A DNA stretch of 64,000 nucleotides from Paragonimus westermani (taxonomy: Eukaryota > Platyhelminthes > Trematoda > Plagiorchiida > Troglotrematidae): contig QNGE01000127.1 in NCBI GenBank assembly GCA_008508345.1, forward strand, positions 217,858-281,857. Reading direction: 5' to 3'. The translations under genes were made by a program, and so were the position numbers. A model generated the notes under the pieces. The model had not been told where the DNA came from, did no database searches, and saw nothing but the letters and a program-made list of their open reading frames with translations. The first letter of the stretch is position 1, and each line of letters begins with the position of its first letter. This document shows positions 46,296 to 59,770 of this stretch, piece after piece.

Positions 46296-49146
46296 CTATC
46301 GGAATCCGACTGTATACGCAGGTCCTTTGTTCAAGCACTAAAATAACCCTGGCCGCCGCCGTTAAAACAATTAGCACGGAACCACATCAACCATGCACGT
46401 ACACCCCATACAACATTAGGTTCAAACTGTACTAGATTCGACACAATTCTGATTTGACGACTATTCTCCTATTCAGTGTGTTGTATCTGACCTGAAGGTT
46501 ACACACCGAATAAAAATAGTAATAATGATAGAACTAACTTGAAGTTGAATGTATTCTCAGAATTTTGTTTAGGTTAAGTGGACTACTGGTTCAGTTTGTT
46601 GGTTAGTCTAAGAGTAAATCGGTTGAGTTTTTGCAAATTCCGAATTAAACCTATGAAAACAACTGGTAAACGGTACATTCCGTGAATAACACAATCATTA
46701 ATAGATCGGTTGATTGAATGACATGGAGGATATACTGGATCTGACCAGATAGCTTACTGACTGCCGTGAACACATCGTTAAAATGAACTGGCCATGACCT
46801 CTTATTGTTCAAGGTAGTCTTTGCATATCTTACGGAAAGAAATACATGTAGATAATTGACCACTTTTTACAGGCGACGATAATGTATCAGCATTCATAAG
46901 TGTGTTAACGGACAGATCACGAAACAGTAACCCATGTGACAGCGCGACTAATTTATCCAACAAGGCAGGTTTGGAAAATAAACTGAACGTATTCGATGCT
47001 TAGTTTGGTTTCACACGGACATGTGATAAGCTGGTTATAATCATGAAGTAATATTCACGTATTGTAAAAAAAACCATAGTGAGAAGAGGATTGCAAGTCT
47101 TTTGTAAACGAAGCGGAGACTTTAGTAGTGGGTTAGTTTAAGCGATTACGGTTGACAAATTAACCCGGTAGAAGATCGATAGGTGAAGTATGCATGCCAG
47201 ATTCCTTGTGGATTTGGAGTAACGTCTCTCTCTCTCTGTCAGCGCTGTATTGCTTTTGTCTGAGCGACATATACTTGTAGTTCTGAACTTTTTACCAAGA
47301 GACGGCAAAATAGAATGAACGAGACAAGCAAAATCGTTAAGAATGGAGTATGGGCAACGGGAGTCAAATCGATGAGAGTCCGTAACGTTCACTTTAGATT
47401 CCATTCGCGCAAAGATTAGTCGTCCTATGCTAAAAGTATGTTTGAAGTTTGTGAAATTCACCCTTTCCTATTTTTTATGGACTGACATGTTTCGTGTTGC
47501 CTCTCAGCAATCAAAAATTATGTAGCGCATACTGAGCTACGTATACAACTTTGCTATTACTCGGCACGTAATCCCTACACGCTCGCGGAACTATTACTGA
47601 TAAACCGTCGGATCTTAGCTTTGGCCAATTTCAGATGACTCAGTACATTACGAATGTCTGGGTTATTAGTTAGGTTTATGTACATATACACGTACTGTAT
47701 TATTCTGATTTGATTACAGCTTAATTTTGATTATCTCAGTCTTTTTCATCAGCCCACTGGCACTGTTTCGTTTTGGGAACGTAATATTTCCCAGTGGAAC
47801 AATAAATTTTGTGTGATTCCAATGAAAACTGTATGGATTGGTCACACTTCTTTAAACAAGAACTCGTATTCTGACCCATATTTGTCTTGCTACTCACTTG
47901 CAACCAACAACAGGGTTCTAGTGATATTTGTTGTGATCGCGTTAGAACTAGCTGTGTGATGAAAACTTCCATTTGACCGGCTTGGTTAGGTTACAGGTCC
48001 AAGCACTATATATTATCAACCTAATTCGGTAGTGGACAGCTCTGAATCGTATAAATGATTGATTTAATATCACTTATTAATTAATCTGCGTTTGTGAACT
48101 TGGAAGAATACGGAGTGAGGTCGACATTTAGGAGATCACATAGTAAAATTTCAACTGTGACGTTATTGTGAGTGCAGTTTGTCGTCAGTCTTTGGGTGTA
48201 TCCATGTGTTCGCGGTGTGTCCGTAAACACGTGTGCGTAAACGGTGTTGAGGTGCGAATGGTCGTCTGATAAGAGCGTTCGTACGAAGCATTGCCTTAAA
48301 TAACGCTAACCTCGTGTTAAAAGTTTGCTTGACACAGTTTGAGCGGTTGATAAATAGACCGTTGATCCGCAAAATGTGCTCACCGGGTGAAATAGTGATG
48401 ATGGTGAAGCACGTTCCTTATTTATTCAGTCAATTATTTGTTCTTCGACCTTATCCTGTATGAGCATTTATTTGAGTAAAATTAACAGCTGTCGATTGAC
48501 AACAGCAGTCGTTGTATCCTTCACGTTTACACGTTTTAATTACGGTATGTTGATCAGACGTCAAAAAGTGCTACCTAATATGCGACTCTCACAGAAGCAT
48601 CGCCCTATTCACATCAGTGTTTATTGACTGTGACTGTGACTGGTAGCTCAGTCACGGAGTCCCACTGAACTCCAAAAACAACGTACATGATGACAATTTA
48701 TTCTCGAACTCATGAGGATAATTTGCAATGACTCAAAAATGGTATTTGTCAGTGTGCTGGCTATTATTTTTCCACAGAATTCTTCATTTCACAGTTTTCC
48801 TCTCGTATGAATTACTTTCTATCATTTTCCGTTGGCTGAAAAATAGGAAACCTGTTTAGTTTTACAGGCGTTTACTAAAACCGACTGAATCAAAGAAGTG
48901 ACATGAGAAAAGTTTAGAATCTATTTTATTGCAAGCCTACCTCACTTGCGACCATTGACTTTATGAGAAACTTATGTGGTATTTACTTTTGAGCCTCTTG
49001 TTTGGTGATCTAAATCGGTGAGCTACAGATACTATTGTTGTACACATTCAAGGATTGGTGTAACGTACGCTGTGTTACGAACATATCCCCACGTATACAT
49101 AGATTAAAGGGAACTAAAACTGGTGGATTGCATGCGGTGGCAAACT
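46296..49146. other. No supported gene
   Basis: AT-rich DNA with a CT-rich run near 47227-47239. No coding or repeat feature could be supported. Confidence 0.4.
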
Positions 49147-49156
49147 GGGGGGGGGG
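49147..49156. repeat. Homopolymer run of ten G
   Basis: Unusual in this AT-leaning sequence. The length may be unreliable in assembly. Confidence 0.85.
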
Positions 49157-50599
49157 CGAAATCATTTAAATAGGTTTACCTGGTGAAATAGAAACAAGAC
49201 AACGCGCGCATCGGTGCAGTTTCATTCCTTGTTTGCTGCACTGTCTATTACTAGTTCTGTTGTTAAAACCAAGATTTAGGAGTTTGGGCAACGCCCGAGC
49301 TAACAACTTTCACCACGGGGTGGAGCACATAGTGTGGACGTATTCACATAACTGAACAATCGTCACATGAGAATCTTGTTCGTACACGTGATGAAAAGTT
49401 GCCAGACGGGCAGATCTACCAGATTTTCTTTTCACAACATCTACCTAGTTCTCAAGCCTCTTGAGTGCAGGTGGAAAGCTGGTCGTTATAAACCAGTGCT
49501 TTACACCTTTGAGAGTACTGTAAATCTGTACTGATGTTATAAGCACCAGCATGTGTTTGGCTACCCCTGAGCCGCCTCAGATCAGAAGACTGACTGACAT
49601 TGTCGACACTATAGGGTCTAACTCTGGGAAAAATACTCGATGCTGTTGTAAGATCATCCAGTAATTTTATCTACAGAACGTATTCATTAATAGGGCTACT
49701 AACGGAGAATGACGGCAAACTGCCCTGTAAGACAATACCGATGAGTTAACACTAATCCGGTAGTATTTTCTCATATGCTGATTTGAAGCCTGGTGCAAAT
49801 TCGTCTATCGGGATTATTGAAATAGCAACCAATTTACCCCTCACGAAAACAGTGCCTACTAGTCGGATGAGCAGTATGTGGCTAATTTTAGAGCAATGGT
49901 AAAGTATGCACTTGTGTAAAAACGTGTTTACCGATAACGTTCTCTTTGACTGTAACCTTGTGCAGAGTAATACAACACGGGTTCAATTATGACAAAAAGT
50001 GAACGGGAAATTTTTAGTAGAATGGAATCGGTAGGGGAAGTATTTTGAGTTGCATGACTGTGGCCGCCAAAGTTACTGAATGTTGAAAAGAAGATTGGGC
50101 CAGTGAAGAAATATAGTAGTGCAATAATGAAAGCTTTCCATATCTTAAGTCTCACTTAAAAACTAGGTTTTCATCGTCAATTTATAGAATTTAGTAAGTT
50201 GCCTGCGTTTTTCACGGGGACAACCAAACGAATAATTCTGTACCCTTTCTGATCCTAAGATATCCGAGTCTGTGCACATTTGTTGAGTAAAGTTGAACAC
50301 TACCAAAGCAGCCATTCAGAAAGGTTATACAAAATTCTACTGATAACACTATGTCCCCCAGCACTCACATTATTGACATGTTGTTTGAGCCATTCGAAAA
50401 CAGTTTGTCTGCTGGTTCAAGTCGTTGGTCTGGACGCACAATTCATTTCAAGATAGTCGCGACCCTTCCTTCTGATACACGAATTTCTGACTGTCCACTT
50501 ACCAAGAGGCCTAACTTTTTAACTTATCCACTGTAAACGAGCACGACTTTTAATTAGTGCTTTAGGTAGGTGCCACGATTTCATTAAGTTCCATTCAGC

Positions 50600-50655
50600 A
50601 CAAAACTTGTTTTAAAGTGTGTAAATACAAAACTTGTTTTAAAAAGTGTGTAAAT
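50600..50655. repeat. Two-copy tandem duplication of a 27-29 base unit
   Basis: Unit one (50600-50626) and unit two (50627-50655) differ only by two extra A in the second. This is a recent local duplication in non-coding DNA. Confidence 0.9.
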
Positions 50656-52560
50656 ACAATTTGAGTCACTGGTAAGCTTGACTTTAAGCCCGTATTGTTT
50701 GAATTAATTTTTTCTACGAGTGTTTGTAACGTTATTCTGTCGGATTAACGTAAAACATGTTACGGTGTTTTCGATTACTCGTTGTAAAAATTAAAAATCA
50801 CCATCTTTTAACAAGAAATTCATCACATCATCGTAACACTCCCATTTGTTGCCTGTGGTTGTGCCTTCGCCAAATAAACCTATTTTCTTGTTCTGCTCGT
50901 AGATGAAAAGTTTCACGATTCAAAGCATTGATAAGGACACAACATTACTACCCGTTCGGTGATCCATATATTACTAGGCTTATTTACAACCATCTCATGA
51001 CGGCACTGAAACGAAACAATCGACCATCTTCAGCCGTACACTTTACACCAATTGATCTGCGATTTGCCATTGGGAACTTTATTTTTCATGTTGCAGTCAA
51101 TTTTCACTGCACGCTCTCTGTGGGAGCCAATCCTTTTACCTGCGGCGCAACAGTTCACTTTCCCTTCCCACACTAATACTGCCCCTCGTTCAACTTCAGA
51201 CACGTTAGTGGAAGCTTGCGTGACGTGGTGCCTTCGTTACCAAAATTACCAATCAACTGAATAACGGTCTGAACGAAAATCCATTATACCACCCTGGGAA
51301 GACGGTCATTTTTATTCAGTGCAAATTAGTCTACATCAAATCACTGAAAGTAGCACGAGCAGTTTATTAACGCCGGCACCACCTCGTTTCCCACGCGGCA
51401 CGTACGCACGTACTGCAGAAAAATGACGGACCTCGGATTGGTTCCCTCATGGCCTATTCAATTCGCAACACGTTATGAAAATATCGGTGTGTTGCATGTT
51501 GTATGCTACTGTATGTGAAAATTTCGGACCTTAGCAACAAGATGCAACACTATTTATAAAGTAATATGAAAAATTAGTTATTTTTATCCGTTAGAAGACA
51601 TTGTCGGCTTTTTTTGTGAAAACAGCTATCAACTTGAACCTAATCAAATATTTGCAGTAAAAGTGAGTTGTTTTCAAAAATATGTACAAATCTGCATACC
51701 ATCTACCTAACAGTGTGAAGCTGAAAATAAAATGTTCTATTCTATTTGTCGAATGGTAGACTACCTATCACAGTATTATTGAAGTGCACTATCTATGTAC
51801 AGTGATATATCTACGACTGTCGTTTCTGGAGAGAAGTGAGGGAATGCAACAATTAATTACATGATATTCCTTAACGGGTCACAATGAAAAGTGAGACCTT
51901 CTACGTTTTAAATCAGCCCATTCTCGCCTCACCCCGGTTTACCTCCTTACATGTCATCCATTCATTTATTAGTGTCGTTATTCTTTGCGTATATATATGA
52001 CACTGATATATAACGACCACAAACAAGAGATTAGAGAAACAAGCGACCAGTAGTGCTACCCGTCCTGTCCGACTTTCTCAGTATCCATCTTGAGGGGAGC
52101 GTTATAAGAGTAGTTTGTTTATCGCACTAACCCACATTCTGGATTGTGCATGTGGTTCTTCGCACGCAAAACCGGATGCCTTGGAACTAGATGAATATGA
52201 AATGGAAGATGGGCTGCCGGAAATGCACGTGGGTGGCTCAGTCCAACGGTCAGCAACTACCATTCTGCTCAGAAATTAAAAGGTGTAGCACAAAATAAGC
52301 TTGTGACTTGAATGAAATTGACACAATGTAGACTAAGACGGAAACTATTGTTGCAACAGACCACTATTTGAAAGACAGTTTTGAAAACAAGTACAACTTA
52401 GGGAAAGGTCGTTTTGTAGAAGGCATTTGTTCTTATGGCAACACTGTGTGTTAAGCTGCCACCAGCCTTGTTTAGTTTGTTAATGGTTGAACGCTTTTGT
52501 CCCCGAATTCGAAAAAAACTTTGATTAGGTCCGATGCGGAGTTTTAGTAAATTTGCTCAG
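50656..52560. other. No supported gene
   Basis: Overlapping open + strand frames at 50928-51264 have no recognisable domain. The rest is AT-rich. Confidence 0.4.
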
Positions 52561-52700
52561 ATACTACTCTCAAGCAATACGGCGGATTTGCCAATTTCCA
52601 TTAGACTCAATGATTTGGGCTGACGACACGAAAGACCTGCTTCCTGCGATTAAAGTGCGTAAACAGTCGATCTATAAGGCCACATCTGAGGCTCAGCGAT
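52561..52700 (+). CDS. Weak candidate internal exon
   Basis: It follows TAAATTTGCTCAG and ends at a strong GTGAGT donor (52701). The 46 in-frame codons include YYSQAIRRICQFPLDSMIWA and end KSIYKATSEAQR-like. Both borders are in phase 1. No homology was recognised. Confidence 0.28.
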
Positions 52701-55035
52701 GTGAGTGTTGCGCTCATTTATTTACACATCCTGAAGTAAAATATAAAGTCCACTAATATATCGAGGATATCGACCGCCTTAGAAGACTGTCTCGAGCAGT
52801 TAACGCAAATTTTATTCAGGCAGCTGTTGACCATTAGTTTACTAAGCGACACTCAAATATGCTGATACGTTCCGTGCGTACATATCTAAAAATTAGTGGA
52901 ATAAGACGCTTTTTTAAATAGCTGTATTTTTGAGTATGGGAAATTATGAAGAAAAATGTCTCAAACGAACTTACTGTTCAGAGGTATAATATAGTTTGTA
53001 CTAACTGTGTGACCGAATATTACTAGCCACATTGGCTTTCCCCGAACTAAAAACGCGCAAAATGCTTTGACGTTCCGGCAAACCGAGAGTTGTAACCGTG
53101 TTTATGAAAAATTTTTAAATGGACTAGTCACGCAATAGGTGCAAATTATTTTCACATCAACTTGAGTGCAAACATTTCACGAGCATTATGTCAAAAAAGG
53201 ACCGGTTAGTGTGCGTTAAATATATTCGACAAATAAACGTTTCTTTCCGAGGTGGTGTTCCAGAATGCGACAAATTGTTTGTAAATATTTGGTCCTGGAT
53301 GGCAAACTTACTGAGAGAGTAGTCAACTCAGTATGACAGATAGCTCGCAAAGAATAGTAGGGTTTTATTGCTAGAAATCGGACATAACCCGCATTTGGGA
53401 TCACAAACAACAATTTCAATGACCGGTGTACAATAGAAATGCACAAGCATCAATTTTTTATTGTTGTAGCTCATATCGTAGTCCGGATTTGGAGTGGAAC
53501 TAGTGCCATTCTACCTGTCAGATAAGCATGTTGATCACTGTGCCAGAAAGCTCGTACTGGACAAAATCAAGTTATTCCATGTTACCTTTGCTTACAATAG
53601 ATGCTGCTGAAATGTATAAACCCCTATATCTCTGAGTTATAGCTTTCGACGGCCATTTCTCCTGGCTGCAGTATCTTTATTCACCTCAGTTTTTGAATGA
53701 TTCAAACGTTTTGCGATTTTCCTACTGTTCGCTTTCATTGTTCACCACGTCCAAATCTCGTGTCGCTTTTTATGATCTCCGCTAGTTTAAGTCAAACGTA
53801 ACTACTGACCTTTTCCATGAAATCTAGTTCAGTGTTGACACTTGCAGATATCTTTGTGATTTTTTCGATTAATTATTTCTCTCGGTTCTCGTCTGTAAAG
53901 TGTCTTAGAGGATGAGAGAAGTACCAATGGATTATTACTTAGCCACGTTTTACTTATACATTTAATGTTTCTTTCTGCATGCGTAGGTTACACTATGTTT
54001 CTCACTATACGAAACAGAATTATTTCACATGAAACGATACTGCTACTGTCAGTGACAGCGCTGGCACACAAGTGAGAAGGAAAAGCAGTTTGCCTGACAC
54101 TGACCTGACCTTATTCGAAGGCATTCAGTCTGTTCTGAAAACCCTACGGAGATGTTACTTCTATTCACTGTGTATTTATAACCATTACCTTCTGGATTAT
54201 AATCATGCTTTTTGATAGACGTTGTTAATTTCTACAGCCCACTAAGCCCTCACGAAGGAAGCGGAATTGTGTTTCCTCAATTAGTTACACATGTTTGCTG
54301 AAAAAAGATTCATGTATGTGTATACTTCGAATCTGGCTCCAAAACATTGTACACAAACACTGTTGTTGCAAACCACTGCACATCCACTGTCCAAACTTTG
54401 ATGGCTGCCTTGGTGAAAAAACCAGATTTCTTTAATACAAATAATGCTTGAACAATATTGTTTCTCCACTAGTTTACTTTCTACACATGTTATAACCTCA
54501 CACAACCATTCAATCACTTTACTGTACATAGCACCTATTCCGAGTTGATAACTGATGGTTACATACACACCTCTTAGAAGCGTCTCTATATAGTGACATC
54601 CTAGTTGTTTGTTGAGAGTTCCAGTAGCCACAACCTTTTTACACAGAGCCCAATCTTTATGGCGATAATTAATGTTTATCCCCGAAATCAGACATTCACA
54701 TTTTGTCAACCGTGTTTTAAGCACATACACGTATACTATTTAATTTTAATTTCATCATTAGGTGGTGATCCCTTCTTATCCTTTTCTGTCCAAGTGACAT
54801 TAACTGATCCAATATGAATACAGTATAGGTTAGATCGTTCGGTGAAGAGGATGTTACGCTCTTATTCATAAAGCTGCTTGGTGTTTGCTAGTTTTCAGTT
54901 TTCTTCTACTGAGTCTCTTCTATATTCTTTTTTATTCCCACATATCGCACTGTTCTGCCGGGGGATTGTTTTACTAGTTTTCAGCAAACCGTTAATTAGA
55001 ACATTCTCCGTCTTTGAACTTCAAGAAAAAAATCT
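52701..55035. other. No supported gene; longest open frame of the window
   Basis: The - strand frame 54281-54730 is 149 codons, the longest here. It is AT-rich, Cys/Ile/Leu-rich, lacks a recognisable domain and sits beside the palindromic hammerhead element. It is not called as a gene. A tRNA-like stretch near 53480-53550 may be an old SINE. Confidence 0.35.
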
Positions 55036-55229
55036 TTGATAAACAGATTGGGAATAACACAACGTTTCGAGCAAGTTGTAATACTCTACGTTTCAACCAC
55101 CTTGGGTGGCCTTCCGCAGGAGTGTTGTAATCGATTACAACACTCCTGAGGAAGGCCACCCGAGGTGGTTGAAACGTAGAGTATTACAACTTGCTCGAAA
55201 CGTTGTGTTATTCCCAATCTGTTTATCAA
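55036..55229. repeat. 97-bp near-perfect inverted repeat (Penelope-like hammerhead region, head to head)
   Basis: Arms 55036-55132 and 55133-55229 are reverse complements with two mismatches and no spacer; the centre is a perfect palindrome around ATCGAT. Each arm contains the same hammerhead-like segment, so two copies lie head to head. A single diverged partial copy is at 27530-27610. Minimal hammerheads with a 1-2 bp helix III are known from Penelope-like retroelements, and this arm has exactly that form, but no Penelope RT or GIY-YIG coding was recognised nearby. Confidence 0.8.
55142..55182 (+). ncRNA. Minimal (Penelope-type) hammerhead ribozyme
   Basis: The order is ACTC (helix I), CTGAGGA core, helix II GGCCACC/GGTGGTT around CGA (two G-U pairs), GAAAC, GTA, GAGT (helix I partner, perfect with ACTC). 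Helix III would be only A-U and C-G with no loop, the minimal form reported for Penelope-like elements, which cleaves best as a dimer. GUA is an allowed NUH triplet. One extra A lies between the core GA and helix II. The mirror copy on the - strand (55083-55123) reads CTGCGGA, with the essential A6 changed to C. Confidence 0.6.
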
Positions 55230-55973
55230 TAACATGTTAAACACGACGCCCAAACTATTCAACTTCATTCGTACTACATTTGGTGCGGATATCTTACAAC
55301 TGAAAAAAATCTTTCTGTCAATATCGAATGTTCTATGCTGCGAACTTTAGATTTTGTTGGTTTATTGATTGCTAACGGAAAACGTCATTTGACACTATGT
55401 AGAGACCATTTAACCACCGATTTATGGATGATTTCCTTCAAGTCGGCATACAACACTACTTTACTGTTCTGGTCACTCATATGGCTGGACGAAATAACGG
55501 AATTTATTGACATACCGATTTAGTACATAATAAGCAAACAAAGAAATGACATCGAATTTACCGACCGAGTCAGTATTTTACTGATTGCCTATTATGACAG
55601 GAAAGATAGAGTTATAATACGAAACTCATTCACCTCCATACAACGCCACAATGAATGAGAAGACTAACATTTTTGGTTATTTTCACCTGCATTTCGCAAA
55701 TATTGTGAAACCACCCGATATTCCCACTTACCTCTATGCCATATAACTAAATGCAATAATCACAATATGGGTTCCGTTGTCTGCTGCTTTATTTGTTGTA
55801 CGAGTGCAAAAATATCAACATAGATCACAGAACGTATGCCGTGCCGTGAAGCATTAGGGGAAAATTAGGGGAAAATTAATTTTAAACGTTAGACTGATGC
55901 TTTTCGAAATGGAAGTTGCGGCTCAAAGTGATTGACAACGAAGGATTTGTTTGTTTCAAGAAAGAATATTGAT

Positions 55974-56270
55974 CATCACCCATAAGTGTTCGCGACTACC
56001 ATGTTATGCGGGACTTTCCAATCGGAATTTTCCGAACAGTATCTCTTGACTTGTGTTTTCCTCTCGATAGAGCTCTGTAATGTTGTCTATCCTTCCTACG
56101 ACCGGACTTGAATCCCAACTGTGTTTTTCTAAAGCAACCATTTGGACCACTGTAACATTCGTCACACGTTAAGCAAAACCGAATTACCATATCCGAACGT
56201 TCGCTGTCTTTCGTTTGTGAGAGATGACCGGTAATTTATTGTTTGCTCAGCTGCCGTACCCTTGAGAGGT
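55974..56270 (-). mobile_element. SINE copy, decayed
   Basis: Same family and orientation as 41345-41640. The 3' part, B-box (GGGATTCAAGTCCGG on the - strand), head and 5' leader all align. The ribozyme part is mutated: the segment reads ACAGAGCTCTATCGAGAGGA and has lost an intact CUGANGA and helix I. Confidence 0.65.
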
Positions 56271-57239
56271 AAAGAAAAACAAATGAGGAATTTTCCCCAG
56301 TTGCTAACCATGTCATATCTATGTATTGGCCACAACATGATCAGAATTTTCTACACCGTATATTCAGTCTAAATCCCAGTAAATCACACACCTACGAACT
56401 TTTTCCTTTCTTCCACTCTCCCATTTCCACTTCATTGGAACTCAGCAATACCAGTCCACCTACAATCATTCATACATGCCCCATCTCACCTGTGTTCATT
56501 TTTATTCCAACCAATTCTCTCATTAGTTCTATTTTATTCAGTGGACAACTATTCATGAATCATTCTCCGTATGCTGGGTGACGCGTCGTACGCGACCGTC
56601 GGTATATTGTCGACTATGTCGTCATTCTCGTTGTTGTTATCGTTGTTTTGTTTTCGTTACGTGGACATTTTTGTCGAGCTGTTTGCTTATCACGTACGCA
56701 TTCGTGCGTTCCTACAATTTGCGTACAGATACACTAAGATTGCCTAGAATAGGTTTCCCGTGACCACTGTTCACGCTTTGGTGGTCCAATTTTCGGTGAA
56801 TCGACAACGTGTCGTTCCCCCTTGTGCCTCAAGAACGAACAGCCCAATTAGCGTTTCTCGAAATCATTCTGTGTCCACACGTTCTTCGTAAAAAATTTCG
56901 AAATGTTTGTTTACGACTGTTAACTTATTTTGGACAGTTGGGCAGGTCTTCACAGCGGCAACAGAATATTCTCCTCCTTGTTTGACATTTCTTATCGAGC
57001 GCTTATATGGATTGAGCACGGTCTTCCCTATTCGCAAACTAAATAGGAATTTTCTGCAATTCGGTCATCAACCGTAACACTCTGGAACAGGCAATCAGAG
57101 TCGTCTTTTAGGCTGTTAGTTCTTGTACTTTCAGTTGAATTATCACTGACACTTGAGGAAGTTGACTGTAACAGGCAGACTACATATAGTTTATTGAGTT
57201 GTTGAACTCAGCTACTTTTGATTCACATTCGCTCACTGT

Positions 57240-57390
57240 TTACTGCTCGTTTTTTTCCTACATATCGTCTTTATGGACGAGACTTGAACTCCGGTGTATG
57301 TACGCATTGAGCAGCCGTATTGACTACTGCCATTTACATTAGATTAGATGCGATTGAATTATCTGTGTCATCTTAACGGTTAAGTAATAC
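57240..57390 (-). mobile_element. SINE fragment (head and leader only)
   Basis: On the - strand it has the tRNA-like head GGCAGTAGTCAATACGGCTG, B-box GGAGTTCAAGTCTCG, and part of the 5' leader, aligned with 41460-41600. The ribozyme and 3' part are replaced by unrelated T-rich sequence, so the copy is 3'-truncated. Confidence 0.6.
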
Positions 57391-59596
57391 CTGAGTGGTT
57401 TTATTGAGCAGCGACAAGGTAATCGCTGTCACTGGCTTGTTGACATTGGAAAGTCTGGATGAACTAAAGACATAAGTTTTAATAAACCCTCTGATTAACG
57501 TTTTGACAGCCAACGATTACTTCAAAGTCTTAATTCATGGGTGTCACTTTCATTCAGCAGAAGCTTTCACCGCCAAGTGAATATTTTTTACTGATCCACT
57601 TCCAGTGCAAATAAAAACATACTCTTACAAGGTACCAACTGAATTTAATCGCCTCTTTTCGGAATCGGAAATTGGATACCTTGTATCCCCGCAGTTGTAA
57701 TTGTATATACTGATCTGTTTACTAAAGCTGGTGCCCAAGTATTTCGTACTCCTCACCTTGTTACCAAAGCAAGTCTTGCAGGTTCAACCAATCCACATTG
57801 TAAATAAGCGTCCAGTTGTTCAATCATGCTGAAACAAAATTTATGAAAGACGTTAACATCAGCAAGAGCGATACATCAATGGTTCATACTCAAGCATGAA
57901 CACCACAAACTAACGCCAAAGGAAGCTACATCATTTCCTAGTTTCATGAGATGAAAGCTCTGAAAGCAGTGGGCTATTTATGCAAGCACCCTCTGTCTGG
58001 ACCCTGACTCGGCAACATGGTGCTTTCATTATGCGAACAAGCAACTCACTTGCAGGTGAGGGTAAAAAATGGCGGGAGTACCGCGTGTAGTCTATTCCGT
58101 GGGTCACGTGGCTGTGTGCGGGTGACAAGAGTTGCATCATCACATTTGTGGCGTGAAAATTTGCAAGCGCAGTTAAACCTGCGCTGCCTGAATGTCATTC
58201 AGGCCTATTATTTCTTGCTTTCTTTACAGCTAAGCACAATTGATATCGCTATCATCCTTTTGAAACCAGCTGGCGAACAAATTATTTATTTGTTCATATG
58301 CAAACACTTATAGTGACAACTCTTGAGCAAGCACTGTATATGTTTGCCAATCGGTGGTAACATGTACCGTGGTAGCCTTTTGGAACTATGTCTCTCTAGA
58401 TGATTTTCAGCACCCATCACCAAGCACGTGCATACAACGAGAGTGTCCGACACGTTTTAGGTGTGAAAGCGAATTTGTAGCAGTTTTTTTCATTTGGGAA
58501 ACTACTGATATCTAACAAGTAGTCACTAGGGCATGAGTACTTCGGTGTACAAGTCCAACAAATGATTATCACGCAGCAGTGCCTACACGTTCGGTTTATA
58601 ATAACTGTGCACAAACAACTGTTTGAGACTTGTACAAAGGAAACACACGTTCAAATTACTGTTAGCCAATATTCCCTAGACAATGCATTTCACCATGGTT
58701 TGTATCGTCCGTCATTAATTTGTTATCAGTCACTAGTCGTCCGTCACGATCTACTTACCGTATTCCGCTGCCAGGACGTGTGTTTTGGATTGGGTTCGAC
58801 AAGTATGCTTGTTGGCAACCATAACGTACCAAGGTGGTTCTGAAACCGTTTGGTGCCGCATCATAGTCCGTATCGAAACACGTACGAAAATAAACCGTTT
58901 AGTCCTTATTATCGGGTAACACTTGATTTCATGATCAACATCATGCTTGCTGACCGTTTTCCTTGCATTGAAAAATAAATGGAAATTTGGTTTTAATTAG
59001 TGGTTTCAATCGACGAAGAAAACCTTCATATCTCGTACAGTTCAGCTGCGTGGCTCCATATTATTGTGCAAGTGCATCATGAGTGTGAAGTTTTGGGCAT
59101 TATTTGTGCCACTAATTGAAATTTACCGAAGAAGCCTTAATGCCAATAGGGGGTTTTTGGGCAACATAATTTGAACAGCACTTAAAACTACTCATAGATT
59201 TTGCAACCGATTGACTTGTCAGTTCACCTCTCCACTGAGAATCGCCCCATGATAGTATTGCTCTTGTTAGCACACGTGACTATTATTGCTATTGCTATCA
59301 GACTGCACAACCCCTGCCTGTGTGCTCGAAAACAATTCGTACAAACCCTCCACCTCCCCTGGCCAGTCATTCCACATCCACTTGAAACTTGAACAAGCGT
59401 GAACCGCTTGGCATTGATTAACGAATATCTCATGACAGGCTCATATAACACCCAAACACATTCACCAACACCCCCACCCTCCCCCAGTAGACTGTGATCT
59501 GTACCATTTCTCTAATTTTAATGTTCCTGTTTAACTCGTCATAATTTCATATATAACCCGCACGTATTCCTTGTAATTGTAAAAGCCCGATGAGAA

Positions 59597-59660
59597 TTAC
59601 CGAAAACAGCTGTTTGCAAGATTGACTTCTTATGAATTCTACGGGAATCTGGAAAAGACT
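59597..59660. repeat. Single-arm relative of the 31.2-kb inverted repeat
   Basis: Shares ACCGAAAACAGCTGTT and the following TTGACTT with the right arm of 31200-31254, then diverges. Only two copies are seen in the window. Confidence 0.5.
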
Positions 59661-59689
59661 AGTATATGTCCTCACCTCGGCGGGTACTT

Positions 59690-59770
59690 AAACACCGATC
59701 ACTCTTTCGTGAGGCGACCGTGTCGACCACTGTGACACTGACCTCGTGTTAAATACGTGCAAATTATCGC
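59690..59770 (-). mobile_element. SINE head fragment
   Basis: On the - strand it has CACAGTGGTCGACACGGTCG followed by a degenerate B-box (GGTGTTTAAGTACCCG). This aligns with the head of the 41.4-kb SINE. No ribozyme part is recognisable. Confidence 0.45.

Noticed and set aside
53480..53550. tRNA-like SINE head resembling the - strand family
   Set aside because: Similarity is limited to short blocks and could not be aligned through the B-box.
54281..54730. Longest open frame in the window (149 codons, - strand)
   Set aside because: No recognisable domain, AT-driven composition, no splice or start context. Frames of this size are expected occasionally in 64 kb read six ways.
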